Shown here piece after piece: positions 54,814 through 64,000 of a stretch of DNA of 64,000 bases (the first letter of the stretch is position 1; each line of letters opens with the position of its first letter). The DNA is taken from contig JAVFKD010000004.1 in NCBI GenBank assembly GCA_036429605.1, forward strand, positions 2,356,001 to 2,420,000. The letters are read 5' to 3'. The notes beneath the pieces are model-generated. The model worked only from the letters and a program-made list of their open reading frames with translations, was not told the origin of the DNA and did not search any database. The DNA comes from Cladobotryum mycophilum. Lineage: Eukaryota; Ascomycota; Sordariomycetes; Hypocreales; Hypocreaceae. The position numbers and the translations under genes are program-made.

Positions 54814-57800
54814 TCAATTGTAAAAGTGTCCAGTAAACATGACGTAACAGGCGACAATTATTAGGCATGCCCCTTGCAAGCCATGTCTTTGACAGCCCTG
54901 GAGATTTGACACATCATCTTCAGCGTTTGAATCATCAATCGTAATTGGTCTATTAAAGTTCCTACATGCTGGAATGAAAACACACGCTTTTGGTATCATC
55001 AAATCAAATACTATTTCTTCCTCTCGCAGATTTTTAATATCCCCCCATCTCGCCCGCGTAACCCTCAACAAGGCCCAGGCCAGAAGGCGATACACCACGA
55101 TGCACCCTGCCAACGCTGCCACATTGACAACGGGATCGACATCAAAGTTGTATAGCTTCAGTACCTGTTCGCCTGTCGTGATCGGACAGCTGCCATCTGG
55201 CAACGTCTGCTCCGGCTTGCAGTAGAAAGGGACCCTGCGCAGCGAGTACGGCGCCACCGCCCGCGTCGCATACCGAACTGGCGAGAGATAGTTCAGCGCC
55301 TTGAAAGGCTTTGGCATATCAATAGACAACACGCCTGCCATGGCAGTGGCAATAGACAAGAACATGCCCATGATGTTGACGGCAAACCCCGTGTGTCCGA
55401 CAATGGTGTTGAACATGATGCCCAGACTCTCCCCACAGGATATGATACCAAAACAACTAAAGGACGAGACAAAATACATGACAGCCGTTCGAGGAAGCCC
55501 AATCGCCAAACACATCAGAATACCAAACATGAAGGCGCTGAAAATCTCAAACGGAATTTCGAGAATGGTATACGATAGCAAGAACGCATCCACGCCATAC
55601 ACACCGTCGTCATTTTCTCTATAGAAGACGTCCCGTTCGCTGGGGTAGACGGCGACGTTCTGTAGCATGCCAACGAAGTAGAAAGCACCTACTTCCTGAA
55701 TGAAACCCATTCGGTTCTGGACTGCATAGTAATCATGGTGCAGTGGTGCAAAAAAGAGGGCAAAAATGATGGCCAGGCCGACAACCTGCATTGTGCGAGC
55801 CATAACCAGCGGTGGCTGACGCCTTGTGTTGATGAGTGCACGACGAAGGAGCAGAGGCACTGCCAAAGCTAAGGAGGCCGAGTCGCGTTTCAAGGCGCCC
55901 AATTCCGCTGGGGTTGACAGGTTGGCCTTGTTGAACGATTTGCGTGACGGTACTACCTTTAACTGATCCAGCCCCTTCTTTTCGCTCTCCTCATCTACCT
56001 CGTTAATCTCTGGTAGCCTGTTGGTTGTTTTCCAAGGCTCCTTTTCTCCACCGTGAGCCAACTCTTTCCAATGATCAATTAACTTTGTAACCCTCTCCCT
56101 CGTTTCAGCTTCCTTGTCATCCCTTTGCAAGTCGACTGTGATCATGTCTAATGCAAAATCTGCCGGGTTTGAATGCTGTGGGCACTCGTATCCACGTCCA
56201 CTAAAATAGTTGAGCAACTCCTTAGCTGGTCCAGCGTAAGCAGGTGCACCTCCACGCGCAAGTAGCAACACATTTCCGAAATGCTTGAATAGATCTGATC
56301 GAGGTTGATGAATGGTCAAGATGAGTGTTCGGCCTTCGTTCGCAAGACCCTGGAGCACTTCCATGATAGAGCTTGCCGTGAAGGCGTCCAGGCCGGATGT
56401 GGGCTCATCCAATAGAAGAATTCGAGGATCGGTAAGAACCTGGACCGCAATGGACACTCGACGTTTTTCTCCTCCAGAAATACCCTTGACCAAGTCGTTT
56501 CCAATCAAATTATCGGCACAGTCCTTCAGTCCTAGTTTCACAAGCACTTCCTCCGCCCGACGATACTTTTCTTCCCTGCTCATAAACGATGGTAGTCTAA
56601 GGGCCGCAGAAAACCGTAGTGTCTCGCGCACTGTCAATGAGGGCAGAAGGGCATCGTCGTCCTGGCAAACGTAGGAGCATACCGACTTTATGACCGAATC
56701 AGAAGGCACAGCACCATTGAACGTAAGCTTTCCCGAGGGGCGGTACTTGGTACCAACCGAGTTGCGAAGACGCAAAGCCATGGAGTTGAGTAGAGATGTT
56801 TTGCCACTTCCAGATGGGCCCATGATTATGTTCAATGTGCCAGCTTGGAAAGTTGCCGTAATAGGCTGCACAATTGTTTTACGAGGCAATTTCTTGCCCT
56901 TCTGGTTCCTCTTGTCCAAATCCAATGCAAACTTGTCCAGTTCCAAATCGATGGTTCTGACTTCCGCGATGGATCTTGCAGCCATCTTCTCCTTACCGGC
57001 AGACAAGTCCGTATCCGAAGTTCGTGCTCGAGCAATTGTCATTTCAACCTTGACAAAGTGCAGGCCAAGTATCGAGACGGCAACAAACATAGCCATAAAA
57101 GCTACCAGCACAATGATTGGACGAGCAATCCAGTCCGTGGGGAATCCGAGCGAAGACATGATAAACTTTCCCGTGTATGGCGCACAGGCAGGGTTTGAAG
57201 GTCCACCAGATTCGGGGCAATCGTAAAAGCTTCCTTGGAATTCGTTTCCACAATATGCTCCAAACACGTAAAACTAGAATACAAGTCAGTTCAAATTCCG
57301 TGAGAAATTAGAGGACTTAGCGTACTGTCCAGGTCAACCACTTCAGCCATCGCACATAAACCGGGATTGTGTTGACTTGAATGAATATTCCACAACAAGT
57401 ACTCTGGAGAGTATATGCCAAGTTTGCAATCAAGCTGGCTCCTGGAAAGTGCCTTACAGCTACCACGCATGTTGTCGCACACATGACACAACAATAGTGG
57501 TTGAGCAAGGTAATGGCGAAGAAGGTAAAGAACTTGCCGGCGTCAAGATCAAATCCGGCCATAAAATAGAGCAGTAAGGAAAACAAGAACGGAACAGGGA
57601 AATCTTCAGTCGGCAACCGAGCTAATCTTCGTGATAGGATGTACGGTGCAGCGTCGACGCAGTTCTCTGACGATTCACGATCAAAAGTCGGCATATCGAT
57701 GGTCATGCGGTACACTTCGAACATAAGAACTAGATAGCCCTGTAGACCAGCTGCGCTGTAGAGCAAACCTTGACGGGACCTGATTCCAGCCTGATCACCG

Positions 57801-59116
57801 CCGAGATTGAAGAAGAGATAGCCAACAATCGCACCCATGACGATGGCCTCGAGGATACTGGCACTCATGCCCAGAGAGTCACGGTATGTGACCTTTAGAG
57901 TACGGTCCGTTAAGATACGAAGCTGACGCCAGAATCCCGCATGTTTTGTCGCTGCATGCTTCCTCCGCCCATGGATATTGATTACGTTTTCGAGTGGCAG
58001 GAACCGTTCCTCCGCCTCCGCGCCCCACGCCGCCTTTAGTCTTTCCACACGGGCAGCTGTTTCAGACTCAAGCTCTGGTGTGCGATTGTCCACAGCAGCG
58101 ATATCAATGACGAATTCGGCAGGGTTGACGAAAGGGGGCAACTGGAATCCAAGCCTCTGGAACCAGGGAAGACATTCGGCAGTAGAACCAGAATAAACCG
58201 GGCTTCCCTTGGTCAGGACGATCAGATTGTCAAATAAATCCCAAATCTCGGACCGAGGCTGGTGGATAGTGGTAATGATGGTTCTTCCCTTTTGGGCCAG
58301 TGCCTTTAACGTCCGTACAAGCTGGAATGCGCTTGTAGCGTCTAACCCTGTGGTGGGCTCGTCCAGGAATAGGACAGAAGGGTTGGCCAGAAGCTGGACG
58401 CCTATACTGACACGCCGTTTCTCTCCACCAGAGCAGCCACGGTGCTGACTGTTTCCAATCCGTGTGTTGGCACACTCCTTGAGGCCTAGCTCTCTGATGA
58501 CTTCTTCCACGATCCTTTCACGATCCTCGGCCTTGGTGGACGAGGGTAGTCGAAGGTCGGCCGAATACCTCAGCGTCTCCCGGACTGTGAGCGTCGGCAA
58601 GAGGATATCCTGCTGCATGACGTAGGCGTGTCGAACATTCTTTACCCCAACTTGGCCATTGAAAGTCGCTAGACCCTGCTGGTTTAATCTAGAGCTTACA
58701 ACTCTTTCTGCCAGCGAATTGAGGAGCGTAGTTTTCCCCGAACCACTACCACCGATGATGGCCGTCAGCGTTCCAGGTTGCAGGTCTGCCCCGACAGAAT
58801 GCAACAGGGTCTTGATGCGTGGTGTTGTCTTGAATTTGGCTGCCATCAACTCGGGGTAGGTAGCAGGATCTAGCCATGATGGCGCGGTATCGACGGAGAT
58901 GGCAAGGCCGCGTATTTGAACATTGACAGCTTCGACATCGTCCAGAGAAAGGTTACCAGCGCCGGATATGGAGAAACGATTTCGATCGAGTTTCGTCTGG
59001 GTTATGGACTTGTCAACAGAAATGTCTGTCGAGCTTCCAACTTCGGTTTTGTCGACGTCGGCCATGGTGCATTGTGCCGCAGCGTCGCCGTTACCACCAT
59101 CGTATGTGCCACTCAT
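54814..59116 (-). CDS. Full-length ABCG (WHITE-type) transporter
   Basis: Two repeats of nucleotide-binding domain then membrane domain. Exons 59116-57326 and 57273-54814 give 1,416 aa (intron 52 bp). Half 1: Walker A IIGGSGSGKTT, signature CSGGEKRRVSIG, Walker B VLFLDEPTTGLD, H-loop TIHQPRSEIW, then about six helices. Half 2: Walker A IMGPSGSGKTS, signature ISGGEKRRVSIA, Walker B ILLLDEPTSGLD, H-loop TIHQPRSDLF, then six helices with an extracellular loop holding Cys. Both sites look catalytically competent, unlike many PDR pumps with one degenerate site. The last about 60 residues after WGDIKN are unusual and may hide a missed short intron. The substrate is unknown. Confidence 0.95.
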
Positions 59117-61886
59117 GGCGAATCAACCGTCGAGGTCGAAGAGGCGGAAAATATCGAGAGAGAAAAATATCACTCAGCTCAACATAGCTGGCACCCCGAT
59201 TATGATCAAGGAAGAAATGAAGAACCAAATCTTCCATGTGTTGCCCCAACTATTAGATCCCAAATCTGGGGAAGCATAGGTATGAAAGGCGTCATGACAT
59301 ATGTAAAAGGATCGACGCTTACTCCATACAAGCTGGAAGAGCTACTGCTGCTGTACTGTAGCAGGTGCTAATGTGAAAATTTGTGTGGATCCAACACCAA
59401 CAGTCAATAGAAAAGGCTTTCACCCAACCCCGTACCGCAAACCCGGACTTCCCTTTTGTCTTCAGAGCTTGGCGGGTTATCAAGGCTCGACTAGTTTCGA
59501 TTAGTTGGCCTTGAAGAGAACTGGGCTTATGGGGCGGGCCAGGGCATGATGGATGCAACATGCAGCGGCGCCCACTTGCCAAATCAAGACCTCACCAGCC
59601 GCCGGTGATGGCGACAGCAGGGGCAAAAGAACCAGAATCTGGGATTCAAGGGAATCCATTGCGATCTAGTGTTAGTCATGGCATGTGTGGACCCGGCCAT
59701 GTGGAGAGATGTGTCTTCGTCTCGGCGAACACCACGTCAACAGATGTATGCAGGCTCATCTTTTTGAGGGGGTGATTGTCGTCCTCGTGTGATTCAGCCG
59801 CTGTAACCATCCATCACAGGTGCTTTATCCGGCGGGCGTTCTTCCATCGTATATACATACGAGCATGTAGACTATGTACGTTCATCCGAAGAGTTGGTGT
59901 TCATGAACTGGAGAAATTGGCTTGTCCAGGGTTTCTTACTGGCGGCCGAGTTTATTCACGCCACGAGGGAGCAAACGATCTCGCGAAACGTCCAATCACA
60001 TGTGCTGACTGCTGTCGCTAGTGCCTCGGTTGGTAGCGGATCCGACGCTTCGATTACAGGGGGTGTCGCTCACTGAAACCAATGGATGGATGGATAGGGA
60101 GTCTGGGTGGATGCGTGGGTGGGTGGCACGTCAAAGCCCCCATCTCGAATCAACTGGACCAACTGGAACCCAGATTAAGCACCCTATTCGGCCCCCGCGG
60201 GCTGCTATTAAGCTGTCCCTACGAATACATACATGGATGGAGGTGATTGTTGGAAAGGTCCTCGTCTAATTAACCAGCACTTGGCATCGAGCCTCTCATT
60301 TCTTCTGCGGAGCATCAACCAGCCGTATCGGACAAATGCATGATTCCGATCTGAATAGGTATCCATCTCATGGGAGTTTAATCTGCCGTGGGAACTAACA
60401 AGAGAAGAATGAAACAACCTTGGATCTTTCAATCTGACACAACCCAAGTTTATTGGCCAACCGCTTTTCCCAATTCAGAGACCATCCCTTGATTCTTCAA
60501 AACGTGGTGACACTAGCGCTGTTGAGGCTCAAATGTTCCAGCTTCCATCCTGTCTTCTAGAAGCATTCATTCCACTTCTTTCAAACAATAAATTGCTGCT
60601 GATCAAATGTAAAATCCAGTTGTCCGCTGCTCATTCATCGCTCACTACCTACCTGAGGGGTAGGTGCCCTTCCCCAATATGCCTCCTTCTACCATCCTCA
60701 ACCAAGTAAATCACCTTGTCAGCCTCTACGGGTGTGGCAGATCCAATAAAATCCACTCCCTACCTCCAGGAAGTTCATAGTGTTCACCCGTCTCCCTCCA
60801 ATACACCAAAACCGCCCCGTCAGCCCTACAAACCATCTTCCCCGCAAACCAACGAGGCCCTCTTCCTCTGCATTTGCAGGGGATCCGTAGACAAGATATT
60901 CTGCGGCTAATTTGACCCAATGTCGAATACTCAGACACAAACAGTGCGAAATGTTGCCACAACACTTTTCTCTGCATCTCCATACACGCCTGGGTGTGCA
61001 ACGATCCCATCTCTTTTGCTGTCGGTTTACTTACCTCTGGTATAAGCCTAAGCGCGGTAGCCAGACCCCCATGTTGCACTTACTATTTAATAAATCGCGT
61101 CACCGATGGAAGAAGATAGGCTCCTCTCAATGAGTCTCCCACGCCGAGGAAATCGTCAACGATGTTGGAGAGTCGTGGTTCTGTCATTGTTGGTAAATTG
61201 TAGAGGAGTAGTGATGAACGATAATGATTGTTCAATATTTTTCAAGGTCTATTTAAACGATAGCTAAAATGGAGGTTGTTGAAATGAGTGGCTTGTGACC
61301 ATGGATTAGATGGATGGACTGTTACATTTCTACCAAAACTCTATGGTACAGTCAACACGTTTATAGGAGTAAAATCAGCGAGGTTGCTCTTTTGTCCTTC
61401 TTCTGTAGATAGGTATGACTTATGAAGGTGCATTATTGTCAGTCAAGCCTCCTACGACCTAACAGGAGAATGCTGGTCTATCCATCTAGCAACTGCAAGG
61501 CTCTTGCAATGTCTATAAATTCTTACAATATAGGTAAGCTTACACTGCTATATAATACACATCCCCTATATAGCGTAGCATAAGACTTGGATCTTCTTGA
61601 TTATAATAACTAGCATGATTGTGCCGGTAATGTTCTCGACTCTTTAACAGCTGTCAACGTGTGTAAATATCTTCATATAGGAGAAAAACGAATAAAAAAG
61701 CTATCATCAATAAATTTATTCATAGCCAAGACTCGAACCATGATAATGATAAAGAGAGAAAGGGTATCAAGGTACCATTAACATAAAACGTTAATCCATA
61801 ACAATAACCGCCAACCCTTATGCCAGGCTATTTCCCAACCCCGAATTTGCCAACAAACAAAATTCTATCCTATTATAATCCCCCCA
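59117..61886. other. Long intergenic region
   Basis: 2.8 kb upstream of the ABCG gene and 3' of the sugar transporter. The part from about 61480 to 61880 is AT-rich. Imperfect GGATGGATGG runs occur near 60084-60130. No RNA gene or mobile element recognised. Confidence 0.5.
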
Positions 61887-64000
61887 TTAGGCTGCTCGCT
61901 CGCTTTCGTCGGATGCTATGCCAGCGGCCTGGTGAACAGAAGATTTGCGCAAGTCTGAAGCGACGGCATCAAATGCGTACAGAGGTGGCTTGGAGGCATT
62001 ACGCTGGAAAAGGACGTATTTCTTGAACCACCAGGGCAGAGCCACCGTAATTTGATACTTCATAAAAGTGCGAACGGGTACGGCAAAAACGTAGTCGAGT
62101 TCCTCGAGCGTTCTCTGCATGGTTTCTGGGACCCAAAGGAAGATCATGATAAAAGCAACAACATTGAAGCCTGCGTACAGGCCGAAAGCACCGACAGTGT
62201 GGAGCTTGGTGAGAAGGAAGGGGAATGTAATTCCAAGAACGGCAGCCTAATGATTTGGTTAGCAAGGCTGTTGCGCTATGTGAGAAACAGCGCTTTCATC
62301 ACTTACCCAGAACAAGCAGGTGGCAACAGCGAATGCCATACCGGTCTCACGGTGGGACAATGGGTAGACCTCAGCACTGTAGGTGAAAGGAACCGGACCT
62401 TCGCCAGGGGAGTAGAAGGCACCGAACAGGAAGACGAAAAGGCAGACAAGACCAGTTCGAACGCTGCCCGTGTCCATGGGGATCAGAGTGCAGAGACCAG
62501 CCGCCAACAAAGTCCAAAACTAAGCATTATATTAGCATCGGAGTTTCCATTACAGATTTACCGCTCAACTTACCATCTGGGGGAAGGTGAACAGAAGCAA
62601 GCTTCGTCGACCGAACTGCACGTTGTTAGTGATGTACGCGCCAATAGAGTCATGTGGATACAACTTACAGTGTCAATGGTCCAGAAGGCGGGGAAGGCGA
62701 AAAGCCAGTTAACAATACCAAAGCCAAAAGACCCTATGAGAGCCTTGTATTGGGTGAGCTTAGCTTCGACAAAGATGGAGGTCGAATAGAAAGCAATGAT
62801 GTTGATACCTGCAAGGGAGATTAGCGTCTACCGGTTTGGAGCGGGAATTCACATCAAGGCAACTTACCACACAGCTGCTGAGCAATCATGACCGTAAAGG
62901 CTGCGAGATTGGCGCGTCGAATTCTTGGAACGGTGAAAAGTTGAGTGAAGCGACTGATGTAGTTTGTCCTGCCAACGAGTTGGGCCTCAATCTCAAGCTG
63001 AGCTGAGATGTAGTAGATGTCTCTGGCAACCTGGATGGGGTCGTTACGCAGAACCAGGAGAGACTTCCACGCATCGGCATATCGCCCCTTCTTCATATAC
63101 CAACGGGGAGATTCGGGGCAGAGATAGATGAGGAGCATCAGAGGAACAGCAGGGATGAAAGGGGCGCCAAGCATCAGTCGCCAGTTCACATTATGCCCTG
63201 TGTGGTAGACAGCCAAGTTGAAGGCACTTCCCAACATAATACCGAAAGCAGTCCACATTTCTATAAATCCAGGTCAGCAAAAGAGTCGTCTAAAGGGGAA
63301 TACAGTGGACTAACGCCATGACATGACGAGGGCGCCACGGATAGAAGCAGGCGCATTTTCAGCTGCATATACAGGTACTATTGAAGCAAGATTAGCGTTG
63401 GTGAGCTAAATGGACCGACCAGTCATTCATACCTGTAGAAGCCTTTGCACCCATTCCAATCCCCATAAGCAGACGGCATGCAAGTTGTTGTTCCCAGGTA
63501 TGGCAGAAAGCAGAACCAATGACGGGCCAGATGCAGAAATGAGCAGCAAAGAAGATGACACCGCGACGACCAAAGTAGTTGTTGATGGGATCCGAGAGCC
63601 AACATCCAATAAATCTGTCCAAATTGTCAGACCAATATTCACCACGAGAGCCTTGCTTGACTTACGCGCTACCGATATAGGGACCAGCGTTGATAAGGCC
63701 GACAATGATATTGTCGCGAGTACTGTCGGAGCCAATACCATAGTATTCCTTGAAGAAGATAGTGGCACCGTTGCTACCGGTTTGATCCCAACCCTGGACA
63801 GCAGCACCAATCGAACAAGTCGCAATAGTCAGAAACAGCCTAGTAGGCATGCTCCACTTGTGTGTGATCTCGCGCTCCAGCACATGAAGCTCATGGGGAG
63901 TGAGCTTCTCGTCGCCATCGATAGCATGCGCTTCGGCGGGGTTCTGGGCAATCAATGCGCCTTTCTTGAGAAGGAGGGTATGGTCCTGGAGCGCATTTCG
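61887..64000 (-). CDS. MFS sugar transporter (N-terminus cut by window edge)
   Basis: Proton-coupled hexose-type transporter of the sugar porter family. Eight exons are visible: >64000-63666, 63614-63433, 63377-63315, 63260-62868, 62808-62669, 62615-62574, 62519-62307 and 62246-61887. All phases close, with introns of 51-60 bp. Family features: GWDQTGSNGATIFF in TM1, FGRRG and MGIGMGAKAST, YAAENAP, then PESPRWYMKKGR before the central loop. QQLCGINIIAFYSTSIF lies in TM7 and VPETMQRTLEELDYVF at the end of TM12. The upstream residues (LLLKKGALIAQNP) show that a cytoplasmic N-terminus of some tens of residues continues beyond the window. Confidence 0.95.

Noticed and set aside
61720..61760. GGTTCGAGTC on the minus strand as a tRNA B box
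   Set aside because: No T-stem complement and no A box at the expected distance.
1..64000. CRISPR array, provirus or bacterial-type mobile element
   Set aside because: No spaced identical repeats, integrase, reverse transcriptase or transposase motifs were seen; the window is an ordinary fungal nuclear region.

Overview
The window is from a filamentous ascomycete (Pezizomycotina, most likely Sordariomycetes/Hypocreales). Genes are split by short GT-AG introns, mostly 50-80 bp. Coding regions are fairly GC-rich, and the gene set is typically fungal: a GH18 chitinase, an UNC93-like MFS protein, fungal-type Vma12, a full-length ABCG transporter, an RBR ubiquitin ligase and an intron-containing tRNA-Leu. 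Species could not be fixed from sequence alone.

Layout. 1-1816: 3' truncated cytochrome P450 (minus). 1817-7206: long stretch with no supported gene. 7.2-11.4 kb: a charged coiled-coil ORF, a Dal5-type anion permease and a lysine-repeat ORF. 12.9-14.3 kb: cytosolic-type GH18 chitinase. 14.8-20.7 kb: a ribosome-production block of NOP56, ubiquitin-eS31 (UBI3), eS26 (RPS26) and tRNA-Leu(AAG). 20.8-23.5 kb: large secreted Ser/Thr-rich protein. 24.7-29.7 kb: condensin SMC4. 30.2-32.3 kb: ELYS-like nucleoporin factor and EBP sterol isomerase. 35.0-39.6 kb: UNC93-like protein interrupted by TGA, an unknown 300-aa protein and a membrane-anchored Cys-rich protein. 40.9-48.1 kb: RBR E3, Eco1-type zinc-finger protein, VMA12 and COQ1. 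49.1-49.8 kb: unknown 210-aa protein. 52.9-54.6 kb: allantoinase. 54.8-59.1 kb: ABCG transporter. 61.9-64 kb: sugar transporter, 5' truncated by the window end.

How genes relate. NOP56 (box C/D snoRNP), UBI3 and RPS26 all serve ribosome synthesis, and UBI3/RPS26 share a divergent promoter with telobox-like sites. SMC4 and ELYS are divergent, as are VMA12 and COQ1. Allantoinase has five GATAAG motifs upstream, as expected for AreA/NIT2 nitrogen control. The Eco1-type finger gene has three ACGCG motifs upstream, as expected for MBF S-phase control.

Most notable observations. (1) Downstream of the NOP56 stop, the same frame stays open for 220 more codons with one further TAG; the tail has an exact 225-bp period and the two TAGs sit in identical 18-nt contexts. 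(2) Five reading-frame breaks in four genes each sit in a short C run on the coding strand that is one base short, which points to consensus error rather than pseudogenes. (3) The SMC4 N-terminal tail carries about six degenerate 17-18-residue repeats rich in R-x-S-hydrophobic sites. (4) The UNC93-like gene has a TGA where Trp is expected, followed by 58 intact codons.
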